DNA of 64,000 nt, taken from Daedaleopsis sinensis. Lineage: Eukaryota; Basidiomycota; Agaricomycetes; Polyporales; Polyporaceae. Of this stretch, positions 32,201 to 44,266 are shown piece after piece (positions within the stretch are counted from its first letter, which is position 1; each line of letters begins with the position of its first letter). The translations under genes were made by a program, and so were the position numbers. The notes below the pieces were generated by a model that saw only the letters and a list, made by a program, of their open reading frames with translations, did no database searches and had not been told where the DNA came from. The stretch lies in NCBI GenBank assembly GCA_033807695.1, contig CM066307.1, positions 3,720,001 to 3,784,000 on the forward strand, in the 5' to 3' direction.

Positions 32201-35090
32201 CGCAAACACCGGTGAGTACAGACCTCTTACACCTGGTCGAAGAACACTTCTCTTCTCTCCGCCTCGGATGTATCTCGCCGGTGCTCATAATAGCCTTTCC
32301 GGGCCCCCCAGATTCTGAGTCTTCTTGCGATCAAGTCGCTGCGCAGAGAAGAACGTGAATGTCGAGTTCGGGCCGGCGCCGCGACGCTTATACGCACGAT
32401 TTGGCCATATTGAACCGTGGGCATAGCTGTCATCGAGCAGCGAGCCCAGACAGCCCCTGCGACCGAAGTTCATGGATGTTCGCGAACTCCGCTGTGTCTG
32501 TCCATGTGTCTATTCCCGAGATGAATGCAAGGGATGCGGCGGGTTTACGCTCACGGTGACTGAGCATCGCACCGTATCGAAGAAGTCCGCTTGAGGGCAT
32601 CCGACCTAGCAGGGAGGTGAGCGTGCCTCCTCGGGGTGGATGTATGTAGCTGATCGCTGGGTGCACACGTTGACAGGAGGTACGCCCTTTGAGCGCCACA
32701 TTATGCGTTTGTCGTCTAACGCCCCTCACGTCGCCTGCACTATGCAGCATGGTGCCGATAGTCCGTTGTGTCATTGAACATGGGTCGACTATGATCCATG
32801 ATTATGCACACGATGTCGAGGGCACGAACGCAATCGCGCGCACGCCCCCTCGTGACACACTCCTGAGTGCTCGAGTCCTCGGCCATCGTGGTTAAAAGAA
32901 GGCAGTGGAAGCCCCAACTGCGGCGGGGTCGTCGTCGTTCGAAGGTAGTCAATATACCTGACGATACCGGACCCGTGCTCCGTCGGGCGTTCCGCTTTCG
33001 CACCCTCTGTGCGTGTCGGAACCCGTCGGTACATATTCGCCCTACGGTCTCATGCGGGCGAAGGGAAATTGCACAACAGGCCGCATAAGAGACCTGCGGT
33101 CCCAATTATGAGGTGTGGAAGGTGGGAAGCCGTACGGCATCCCGCCAGTCGTGGTCGGAGAGTCTATCCGCAGCGCGAGGACGGCAGTGACTTGACAGAG
33201 GGGACCTGGCGGGTGGCTCGAGCAGCATCGAGAGACACAGGTCACTGCTCGAGACGTAAGGAGCCTTGTGACCAAATTGGGAGGCAACCCACGGTGATAT
33301 CACTGAGATTCGGCGGCTTGTTTACGGGCGCACCATTTCCTTGTCCTCCATGACTGCTGTCGACGTCAGCGTTGATATCTCCCTCGACTAGCCGAGGACT
33401 TCATGGTCCAATCCCCTTCACTACCGTCTACATCTGACCATGGTAAGTACATAGTCAGTTTCAACTCCGCCCATCGAAGACAACCTTAGCTGTCCTCTTA
33501 ACAGCGCCTCAGGACCCGTCGACACCGGCAGCTTCGGGAACACGCCTGATCTCAACTGCTAGAGGCATCGAGCGGGCAGACTGGGCCATGTTATTCAGGA
33601 GGATGGTTATCTCGTACGTCCTGATCTTGTCTATTTCAACTATAACGACGCTGATGAAAGAATGTCACTGCGGGTCGCACTCGACTCTTGGGGGAACAGA
33701 GATGGGCGCGACGCCTCCACAAAGGCTCAGAAGGAGACGAACACTGCCATGTCGGACGTAATCCCTTCGACATATCTTCTCCTTCTCCGCCACACTTCGC
33801 CTTGTGCTCTGCTAGGAGACCCGATTCCCGAGTACGGCTCGGCCATAGCCCGCTCAGCCTCCAAGTGGAAAGCACTGCACCCCCAATTCCTAACAAGGTT
33901 ACAAGGAGTAAGAAGCTCCTGCGTTGCCAGGAACCATAGGCCCACGCAGCAGGCTGCGGTCGGTGTCTACTCAGGACCAAGGGTACGTGTGTGGTTCATA
34001 GCCCCAAGAAGCATTTGGAGTCCCGGCAGATAGCCCCGCCCGTCACGCTCGCATGTGTCGTTCGGACCGCTCAGCTGCTCTGCGTGATCAGTCGATCAAC
34101 GGCACGTACGGCGGATGCGGATGTCGCGAGTTTCGTAGGCTGGTAATATCCCCATAGGTGCGTACTTTTAATGCCGTCCGGTCTGTCTAGGAGCGCCGTA
34201 CAGACGCGACTCTCACTGCGTCGGTGTTCCGCTGCTTGAATACATTGTGATAACCTCTCACCCGCTCCTCATCACCCAATCTCGGGCGCATGAATGGAGA
34301 TCCCTGTTCACGGCGCGACAGCGGTAGCTATCTAGCTCGCCGGGAATGCTCGTCCACGTCAAAGATCCGACATGAGGACGGGGAACAAGCCACCGCAGCC
34401 CCACAAATGGTCAAAGTTAACCGGTCGCGGTTGGCGATGGGCGCACGTCTCCAACTCAGACACGCGCAAGTGAGGTGTACACCCTACCTCCCCGAAGGAC
34501 AACAGTCCTGTACATCGGTCTGGTCATGGTGTACCGGTCTAGCAAGTCGTAACAGTGACTGTACTTGCCAGTGAGTGTAAGTCAGTTCAGGATTATGCGC
34601 TTGACCTTGACATACGACAATCGTCGACCAGTTTATCCGTTGGGGAACAGTGACATGTGGCGTCTCTCGCGTAGCGGAAGCTGTACATCCTTCCGACCGT
34701 CCTGGGACCTAGCGGCCTGAGTTCCTGATGACCATGAAGGGGCCCGGTAGTACGTGTCAAGTTGCATGTTCGTCTCAGCTGTCCACCGATGTCACTCTTG
34801 CAGACTAGCCTGAACAGGTACGCGATTTGTACCTCAGTTGGTACTACGCTGGGCCGCTGTAGCACCGGCACGACATCCGGATAGGCTCACCCGACGGATC
34901 TGTCACGCACAAATGTCGGCGCGTCTATGCCCCTCAGCCGGCAGCGAGCGCTCCGCTGGAGAGCATTCTTGCGCTGAGGATGCGCGCAGGCCGGCGGCGG
35001 AGTACAGAATGCTCATGACCCCACGTCATGTCTTTCCGTGACAATGACATGTCTTCAAGCGGCAGGCCGAGATGTGGCATTTCATTTTGG
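29235..35090 (+). repeat. arm A of a ~5.8-kb dispersed inverted repeat (decayed element)
   Basis: This segment matches the reverse complement of 57060-62830 along most of its length. Clear anchor pairs: 29240-29330 with 62690-62830; 29830-29935 with 62105-62215; 32230-32500 with 59620-59880; 33530-33640 with 58450-58580; 34800-34900 with 57220-57330. Many substitutions and small indels separate the arms. Remnant reading frames shared by both arms (for example FISGIDTWTDTAEFAN and FPIYEFYLLVSVPSRQ on the minus strand, and the plus-strand frame at 29993) are broken by stops in one or both arms, so no active gene is called. The element class is unknown; no reverse transcriptase or transposase motif was recognised. 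Confidence 0.85.
30938..31003. repeat. 22-bp tandem repeat, three copies
   Basis: Three consecutive copies of a 22-bp unit beginning CATGCCGACGCACTGTG. The corresponding place in arm B (about 61125) has a single diverged copy, so the expansion is specific to arm A. Confidence 0.85.
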
Positions 35091-37901
35091 GTAGCGAGAC
35101 AACATACTCTGAACACACTGCTTGCTGATCTCGCTTTGGCCAGTTCGTCAAATACTCTTCTAGTGCGTTGATGGGGTATCGCGCCACGACGTTCTGCTGC
35201 TTCGACTTCGCAGAACTATGTTGTATGTTGAAGTCTCAGACACTCGCCGCGACCGTCTCGCCTCGCCTTGATCGTTGATAGCGAACTTCTTCGCGAAGGT
35301 GGCCAAGAGCCTATCCCGTGCTGGACGGCGCGAGGGCTCGTGCATAGCAGTGCACCCAACATAGAAGTCGCGATGGTGCGCAGGCGTGCCACTCGAGTTC
35401 ACATTCGCGGACGCAGCCATCGCTAATATCGTCTCCGCCTTCCTTCTGTAGTGCGTGCATCAGATTGCGACCCGAGGTTCTCCGGAATTTGCGACGTCTG
35501 TGTGGTACGGAGCGCCTATATACCTCCGCATATCCCGAAGTTGTTCTGCCATTGACAGTAGAAGCTGATATGCAAAGTCTATGGGAAGAAAATCTAGACT
35601 CGAGAGCTTATCCCATGCTCCTTGCGTGCTGCGATTTTGGGCAGTGCAAGTGGTACAGCAGGGAAGTCGCAATATGTTGGCATGGCTGCTGACCGCTCCT
35701 CTGTCGCAGTCGAGTCGTCGTCAAATTCTGCAGGGTCGAAGAAACAGAAGTGAGCCTTCCCTGGAGAAGGATGCTTCTCTGCCTCGGCTTTCCCGTCGTG
35801 CAACGCGTCAAATACTTATCATGCGCTCCAGACCGGCATGTGGAGGTCGGAACATGGATAGCAATGCATGCCGAACATACCCTGTTGACTAACACATGGA
35901 GACTGTAAAGGATGCCGGGTGGTTGGATGAAGAGATCGTGCCTTGTTCAACATTCGCACTCAACATTCGCACCTTTCCGGTTTAGTTGTCGTGATCTTGG
36001 AGAATGTGGTCAGCTACTGAGAGCCGTCAAAATCAGATCCTTCCTGATCGCGCCGGGTAAGACATTATCCCATTTCTCCCCGATGACGATCCTGTGATGC
36101 TCACTTCAGTGGTCAGCCTATGACGCTACTATGTAGAGAGAACCACCAAGTCTACTATGCTCTGCGTACCATCGCATGCGGCCTACAGAGACACTCACGA
36201 CTCGATTCCTGAAGCATGGTAGAGGCTGCATTCGTGGCAGTCTAAATCATGTCCGTTGCGTGTTCGCTGAGTCCCTAATCAACTGGTGAGCCTGCGTCCT
36301 AATCTTATAATGTATTTCCTATGACCGAGCAGTCAGTCATCATCGGTCCGTGATAGAGACGTTGCATACCTCACCCCTCAGGATCAAGTAAGCCCATCAT
36401 GGCGCTCTTCGGAAGATGCGTACGGTGACTTCTTTTTTCTCGCTCCGCCCGAACGAAGGTGTCGGATTCGGAGCGCCGTGATGTTGGTCTGCGTTCCAGT
36501 TATATGACCCTCAGAGGTGAGAGAACGCAATCAGATTGTTAGGGTTTGGCAGTAACATCGACACTGCTCGCATTGTCAGCGCACCGGGAATGAAATGGCC
36601 ATCTGTAACAACTGATGTGCTTGCTTTTATCCGAGCCGGGCGGAGGTGGCTTCGGAGCATGGTCGAAGTTTGGTAAGTAGCCGGAGTACGTCGCCTTATA
36701 CAGCGCCGTACCCGGCCGCGGCAGGCTGTGCGCGTGGAGACGCCCATGAACCAGGGCCTCGGGGATGTGTCGCAGATGCCAGAGGTGGATCAAGGCGGAT
36801 CAAACGATGTGCGCTAACGAGCTGCGTACGCCGATAGCCGCTATCTTACGACCTCTAATGACTCGGCTTGATTTACTTACCGGCCCTATTTTCTCACTTC
36901 TAGCCCAGCACGTCGCTCGACAGCACATTTCGCCGACGAAGCACAAGTTCAAAGATTGGCGTTTGTTCCTGTCCTGAGCCTGCCATTCAAGCTTGCGCAG
37001 CGCTGTCGCCACTGCCAGCAGGTAAGCATTTTTCCACACAAATAGGGCGTGTATGGAAACCAAGGGACATACATACGGCAGACAGCGTTACACGGTGATG
37101 TGATGATGATGGCCAGACGTTGATGCACCATCACAACTGTTGGAGCTCCGGAGTCTTGGAGGGTCGGTGAGACTGCGGCCTCGGGCCTTGGACCCTGTTT
37201 TCGCCCGCCACAACGTCGGGAGCGTGTCGTGTGTGAGCAGCGCGCCCAATTGCGGCCACGGGACCGAAGGCCGTGCTGTCTTGTATGTTTTACTTCGTTG
37301 AGGAGCTCGAGGTAGTAGTGGAGCGATACCTGGTACTGCAGCCGCGGGCTGCGAGTGCAGAGCGACGGCCGGTGTTTGTGTGCAAAGAGGATGGATGCGG
37401 TATGGACGCTTCACTTCGCGACAATCTGCCAAACGAGAGGACATTAGCGAATCCGCTTCTGTCACGCACCGGCTATGAATGGCAAGTGATGTGATCTCGC
37501 TCGACGGTCGCGAAAGGGGGAAGGTCAACAATTCGCGCTCGCGGGTACAGATGAATCGACATCGTGACAAATGCGTCGCTATGCTTCTCCCGTAAACCGT
37601 GTTATGGCATTTTCCTGCCATTTCATGATTGATCTCACAGGCCACATTTTAGATACTTGCTATGAGACTGGGCAGTGCAGACCAAGTTGCTCCCCTACCA
37701 CCATCACCACCTCCAGAAGTCGAAGACACATGCGCTCCCACAGCACCCCAGTCTAACACAAAACCGTGCATCCACCCTTCCATCCTACCAACTTCTTCAT
37801 CTCCGCGTTCACACCATTCTGCTTCTTCGTCCCCTCCTCATCCTCATCCTCCCGTCCCGCACACGCTCACGAAGTTGGCTCTCTACGACCTCCACCCTAC
37901 T
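35091..37901. other. intergenic with minus-strand exon-like relics at 35160-35895
   Basis: Two minus-strand frames look protein-like: 35803-35594 (EAEKHPSPGKAHFCFFDPAE, then MPTYCDFPAVPLALPK) and 35420-35160 (MAASANVNSSGTPAHHRDF, then LLATFAKKFAIND). They may be exons of one decayed host gene, but I could not join them in frame and recognise no domain. From 36000 to 37900 I see nothing except a C/T-rich leader just before the ATG at 37902. Confidence 0.3.
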
Positions 37902-39787
37902 ATGATAACTGACGACCTCCCTTGGCCGGAGCTCGGTAACGTCTCGCGCGGCGCTACTCGAGGCAACCAGGGCCAGAAGGGCGTCCTTGGCAATCCCGAC
38001 AGCGAGGGTCGCTGTCTACTACAACTTCGCGTGCAACCTGGCGTGCTCGCCGTCAAGCTCAACCGTCAGGCCAGTGATTGGTATCGCACGCTCGACACCG
38101 AGGTCACCCGCGCACTCAAGCTCACCAAGACGTACTGGCGGAAAGCCCGGCGTCGGCAAGACTACGATGCGCGCGCCGATCAGGATCACATGGAGCTGCA
38201 CGAGTGGCTTCAGCAGCTGAAGGACAAGGTCATGTCTCATCTCGAAGTGCTCATGCAGAAGGGAGAAATCCTCGGTCCCCCCTATATCATGCCGGACAAC
38301 ATCGAGCTCACCTTCCTCCGCAAGTTCATCGAGCGACAGGCTCAGGGCATCCCACACAATCCCCGTCTACGCCGCGCCCTCGGGCAGAATCGGGCAGGCG
38401 GCGTCGACCAGCCGTACTCGTCTAAGATCTCCGCCGGCTCGTCTCCCTCTATCCCTCTTGGCTGTATTGGGTTCTCAGATAAGCGTACGTGACCCCGTTC
38501 CTGATGCGCGCTAACGGGCACTGACGATCATACAGAGGACCCCGACGACGACACGAATCTGAACGACGGCGAACCGGGGTCACATTCCCTTCTCAACGAG
38601 GTCAACCTTAACCGTGCGTGCTCCGATCGTGAAACGTCTCGCCAGCTCCGGTGTTGATCGCACTTTCTCGAATAGGACGCAATCTCGCGAGCGCAAGAGT
38701 GGCATTTTCCCGGGCACAGAGGGAGACACAGGAGGCGTTCGCGCGATACACCGCATGTGTGGACACTGAGGCGCAGGCACGGCAACAGCTCAGCATGTTG
38801 GAAGAGCGTCGCGACGCACTGAGTGAGTGAACCTTCTATTGTGGTCTCGAATGAGGTTAACACGGTCCAGTGGCCTCACTAGCGGAGAGTTTCCGCACAG
38901 ACTATATGGATTGTACGTGCGCGCCGTTCGTTGCCATATCCATGCATATCTGACATCGAAGTCGTTCTAGCACCGAGCGGGTCTACTAAGCAGTCCCCCC
39001 TTGTTGACGACCTCCAAAACACCCTGGAGCGATCAGACTCGCGCGCCAGTACATCACAATCTCACGAAGAGATCATGAACGGGATGTGAGTGGTGTTCTT
39101 TCTCTCGCCACATATCGCACACGAGCTGACGAGCGCGACCAGACCTAACAACCACGTGGCCTTGCAGGACAACGTCGCGGCTTGGAAGAACATGAGGGAG
39201 ATGCATTGGCCCCACGGCGATGCCATGGCTGTCCCTGATGTCTCCCGAGGACACCACGAATTGAGCTCAGTTGATCAGGTACGGCCGCTGTTCATACGTG
39301 GGGAATGAAACTCTCTCATCGCGCTATGTTTAGACGTTCTCGCCGGCGGCGCGAGCCCAGGAGATGCAGATGAACGCCATGGGCCAAATGGAGCGAAAAC
39401 ACCCACGAAGCTGGGAAGAGCTACAGGGTGCGTTCATATTCCCTGCATCGCGTCGCGACCGCGCAGGGAACCGCTGCGCTCACGCTGACCTCGCATTGCT
39501 GTTCTAGGCCAAACCGCGTTCGAAGTGAGTGATTCACGACTGTGCGTAAAAGTATTATGGTGTGACCGTCTGCGATGACGCTCAAGGATATGTCTTCCCT
39601 GCCACCGCGAAAACGCCATCAGATACCCGGCGCAGACTTCCTGGCACCTCCTCGCTCGGTATGCTCCTCAATAAGGCAGTCTGCGCTCGTGCCGACCGGA
39701 CAGGCGGCGATGCGGCTGGATCAGGGCGTCGCCGTCCTCGCCGGCGCACCGCCAAACGCCGCGGAACTGAGCGGTCTGGCGTTATGA
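37902..39787 (+). CDS. coiled-coil protein of unknown function, 9 exons
   Basis: Join 37902-38484, 38536-38613, 38676-38822, 38871-38912, 38971-39085, 39143-39278, 39334-39427, 39508-39524, 39587-39787: 1413 nt, 470 residues, every intron GT-AG and 48-80 nt. I preferred the ATG at 37902 (MITDDLPWPEL) because the upstream in-frame sequence from 37662 is a Pro/Ser-rich, pyrimidine-rich tract typical of a fungal leader. The first exon is charged and helical (LKLTKTYWRKARRRQDYDAR, ELHEWLQQLKDKVMSHLEVL). Exon 3 is a strong coiled-coil candidate (FSRAQRETQEAFARY, ARQQLSMLEERRDAL). The 17-nt exon 8 is small but required for the frame. No enzyme or DNA-binding motif was recognised. It may act in a protein complex, but that is only inferred from the coiled coil. 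Confidence 0.75.
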
Positions 39788-42700
39788 CTCGGCACGCAGC
39801 GGCGGTTTGAATGATGGTCCCCGCCGTGGTACGTCTGTTTTCGCATCCTTGGGGCCTTGAGCGGGGTCCCCTGTGTTCTGATTCCGTGGGGCGCTCACCA
39901 TTGGTTGTCCCGCAGTTATACTACATGTTTCACATAATGCGCCCGCTCGCGCTCCGACGACTCGACACCACCCCTAGGCTCCTTGACTACTGGCTCCTCG
40001 ACCCGCGCCCTCGCGACCGCGCACCAGACTCCCCATTTCATGCCCCGTGCACTGCCTATCGCATCTAGCATATCGAATGCCTCACACCGCATCTCACATT
40101 TCTATCCCGCACTCGCACACGGACATCCCGCGCTCTTTATGCATAAGGTTATTCTACGTTGTGCTGCTTCGCCTCGCCTCGTTCCCCCGCCCACAATGCT
40201 CTGCCATATCCTTATGCTCTCGAGACACATGGACTCCATCTCCTTTTTCTCTGACCTCCCACACTCCCCGCCACACTCGACACGCTTCGCATCTTCACAT
40301 CTGCGCATCTGACCCTGACCGTTCTCCGATTCCCGGACCCTCGCGCGTCTCGCGTCCCCCTCTGACCGCCACTCTCATCCTCACGTCCGCCCACATCTCC
40401 TGACTGTTGACCATGCTCCTCCCCTCCGCCCTGGATTGCGCGCGCACAGCTTCATCCTTCATTGTAGATATCACGGTGTACAACAAGCCCGCGCAAACCT
40501 CACCTTATGTTTATTGCCTTGCTCGGTGAGCCACACCCTCCCCATCGCCTAGCATGCGCGTCGGAAACGGATCTGAATGTGACACTTGTGGTGTAGATTG
40601 TAATGCTCTCGTCGCGTCGAACCCATGCCACACGACTCTCCTCCTCCTCCTCCTCTCTATCTCCCCTTTCTCCAATTGCATGTTGTTTTACTAGTATCTA
40701 TACGCGTGCCCCTGGCACTCCTCGATTCGGCGATCGGGGTCGACCGACGCCGCTCTGCCCAAATCCGGTCTCGCTCACGTGCCGCCGCAGATCCTCTAAG
40801 TACCCTCGCGCCGCGGAGACTTGCAGAGCACGTCCACCACCATCTTCTCCACCTTCTCACCCCTGACTCTGTTTTCTGACTCTGGTCATTCGGCAGTGAC
40901 CGCTGTTTGTCCCGCTGTGTCCCGTGCACCCCACTCAAGCCCCGTCTGCCGCGTTTTGCCGCCGCGCGAGTTACGACACTGAGCATAATTTGTGGTGGTG
41001 AGCGTCGTTTGTGTGTGAACCGCGAGGATGTCTCAGGTACCCACTAAGGTCTCGGCGGACGTGGAGCAGTGTCTATGCTCACGTATCGGCGTGTCGCTTC
41101 CAGGATACGATGATAGGTACCAGGGTCCAGCAGTGCGTCCGATACACCGAAATATGCACGCATATAGTCATGGAACAGGGCGCCATCATGGAGATGGAGG
41201 GGCTCCGGGCCCGGAGACCGAGAAGCGAACGGTGCGTGGTGGTTACTTACATACACCCTCGAGATCACGAGTTGCCGCTGATTCCGGGTTGTAGAATGAA
41301 TGGACGCGGGCCGGGCGCATTCTCACCCTCAGGGATGCCTTCGAGTCAGGCTCCAGGCATCCGACCGGGCACGGCGGAATGAATCCCTCTTTCCCAATGC
41401 GGCTCTCCGTGAGGGAAGGGCAATATGTCAGTGACATGTCTTCTCGGGCTCAACTTATCTCAGACCTGTTGTTGTCCAAGCTACTCACTCTGGTTCAACT
41501 CCTGTCGGACGTTCTCAGCTCTCCTGGTTGATGCCAGTCAGGCGCCATCTCGTTCAACTGCAATATCAGGCGCAAGACTCAGGCAGCGTACCCAAGTACT
41601 GACACTGTACCCCTTCTGGTGCTCAAACCGTCGATGCGGCTAGCCCTGTGCATAACTTGGCTATACATCCATCGTTGAGCATCACTAGCGGCATACGTCA
41701 CCGGCTCAGAGACACCTCATCTTTGATAGGAGACTTTCGACAACGAAGAGACTCCTCGGTACATGCCTTCCAGTCAAGGCCGACTTGGTACTAGATTGCA
41801 CAGCGCGGTATTGTCCGGCTCAGAACCGCGCTATGCACACGGTCGGTCTTGGATATTCTACCCCAGTGGTCTGGTCTGCCGACACCCAAGGGTGGTTTGC
41901 GGACGTTCCGAAGACCCGTGGATCGATATCGCAGGCGGCAGTCCACATATTTACTCAGGAAGCTGACTGTCTGGGGACGAGACCCGATGATTGGTGGGTG
42001 TATCCTGGAGGTCGAAATCGCTATCATAGCCCGAACTCCCACTCGGGACACCGATTAGGGGAACACATGTGCGTCTGTCTTGTCAATTACGAGGCGGACG
42101 TATGAGTACTACTTAAGCTTGTCTCTCATGCGCTCAGGTCCTCTTTGTTGCGGCGGTGACCAAGGACATGTGCGCATGTCAAATGTACCTCAGCAAGCAC
42201 AGACGGTGGCTAACAGCTATACATGATTAGCCGCAGATAGCCAGGTCTGTGTATTATCTCTTTTTTGAACGGACATGCACACTGACCAGGCCTATTAATA
42301 TGAAATTCCCTACAAGTGGCCGTACCATCACTTTACAATGCTACCGCTAGCACAGCGTCAGTATCCCTGTATTCTGATGCCTTGAAACCCATCTCCGATA
42401 GGATTGCCGGACGTTGTCGCTTCAAGCACCACACTAGGAGTGCCACAGCGATCGCGTCCGGCTCGCATTCCGATGGCACTCAGGCTGTGGGTGAATTTGT
42501 GAAGTCATGTCATCCGCGAAGGTTCGTTTACACAGGAACTAACCCTGTCCGGGCGAGAGGTGAGATGGTAGTATGCATGTGCATACTGTGCGCACGTCGT
42601 CTCCAGTCAATTGACTAGTGTTCGCACCCACGGGAGTCCACGGCGTTATGACGCACGGGAAGCTGGAAGAGTCGCTTGCCTGTTCGGTCGGGAAGGTACC

Positions 42701-44188
42701 GCCCTCGATTTCCAAAATTGGGAGTGGATGGTGACCGTCAAACAGCGCTCCGGATCCTTGAAACGATGTTCGGAGTCGCTGACGGCGGCGCACGTCGCGC
42801 CGTTGGAGTTTCAGCAAGCGTTGAAGGAGAAACAATGCAGTGCAGCTCAGCTGTCGCAACACTCCCACCAGTGACTATAGATACGCCTCGGTGCGTGACT
42901 TACCAGAGTGGATACCTCGGAGGTCGCATGTTGACTGATTGTGGCTGGGTATTTAGTTCTGACATGAATTCTCGGTAGGAACTCGAGAAGCCTGGACAGG
43001 ATATGTACACCGATCCGTTCGGAATTGGCAATCGTGCACTCCGGACTTGTGCTACGTATTGGTTCTGCTCAGGTACTCCTGCTGCGGAGACGCGTGTGCA
43101 AGAAGTGCAGTCGTCAGGCCGTAGCCCCCAGACGAGGCGAAGGGGATCCGGGAGGCATGGAGACAGGCGGTGGGGACCACAGTGACTGATCGTGCGGCGC
43201 AGTGAGAGACTTTGCTGGCACCGAAGCCGAGCGAGGTGGGTCGAAATCGAGATCGTCGTTTGGGTGTGTGTAGGACCACAAGCGTACACTGACGTCTGGC
43301 TTTCTGGAACGCTAGGAACAGTCCGTGAAGTTGGAGAGCACAACGTAATGCGGGACCGGAGGGCCCGCTGATCTGCTTTGATCAGCAGCGGAACGAGGGG
43401 CGGTCTCACCGGGAAGACGACAGGGCCTCGGTCGGGGACTTGTTGCCTTGCCGGTCACTCGGTGGCTTTGGCTCGTACGGGAAAGCAACTCCGGGTTCGG
43501 CGAGGATAGAATGCGGAGAGCGAGAGCAACTGTACGCGACTTCGAACGGAACCTGTGGCAAAGCGCGGGTCGGTGGCAGCGACTGGCCGAGTGGGGCAAT
43601 CGATATGAGCTGCAACGAGGTTTGGCTGCGGGTCTTGGATTCACATGAGTGTGCTGACGACATGGATTGCAGGCTACAGTCGGTGCTGCCGGTACGTGCC
43701 GAGTCGCCTCGAGGAGGAGGGAGGACGGGCGGCTGTGCCTGCGGGGGTGCTGAGTAAGCAAATCGCACCGCGAGGCGCCCTGAAAAAGGAAGAAGTCCAA
43801 GGCGTGTTTCGTGCGTGTTGGTGGAGGATGCAGAGCTTTTCATGGCTCGCCCCAAGGTAGATGACTCCCCGCCTCTCTCCTGTGCCCATGGCTGTCCTTC
43901 CTCCTCATCCCCGTCCCCAGCTCGAAATTTTCGCGTCCAAGGCCCGGCCATTTCTCGACGGTTTTTCATGCCATCGACCCGAGCACAGCCCCAGCAAGTT
44001 GTTTCCGGAGCTTTCAACTGCTTTTGCACCGGACTAGGTCCTCATAATACGACCATCCTCCGTCCACAATGCGCTTTCGCCCTTTCTTGCGTACCCGGCT
44101 CCCTTAGCTTTCCATCTCGCGTGAGTAGCACGTGGACGTGCCACAGTGCATTCATATCCGACTCTTTCACTTTGTCCAGGACGTGACA
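39788..44188. other. 4.4-kb region without a supported gene
   Basis: 39.9-40.9 kb is C/T-rich on the plus strand and may hold a leader or long UTR. A short plus frame starts at ATG 41028 but overlaps an equally good minus frame (41044-41268), and neither shows splice structure or motifs. Frames at 41785-42105 and 43406-44029 look protein-like in composition but are unsupported; the latter begins with GTG, not ATG, and overlaps the probable promoter region of the CCCH gene. The area may contain a decayed gene or element that I cannot identify. Confidence 0.35.
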
Positions 44189-44194
44189 TATAAG
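44189..44194 (+). promoter_or_regulatory. TATA-like box of the CCCH gene
   Basis: TATAAG lies 78 bp upstream of the ATG at 44267, followed by a pyrimidine-rich leader. Positional evidence only. Confidence 0.4.
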
Positions 44195-44266
44195 CATCAG
44201 GCGCGCACCTCTGCAGACAATTAGCCTTTCCCTCTTTCCCCCCATCTCCCATCTACCCTTTCAGCA

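Noticed and set aside
29235..35090. Interpretation of the arms as LTR retrotransposons
   Set aside because: No direct terminal repeats, primer-binding site, protease, integrase or reverse-transcriptase motif was seen in either arm.
43406..44029. 207-residue minus-strand frame upstream of the CCCH gene
   Set aside because: Begins with GTG, Ser/Pro/Arg-rich, no splice structure; probably promoter-proximal GC-rich sequence.
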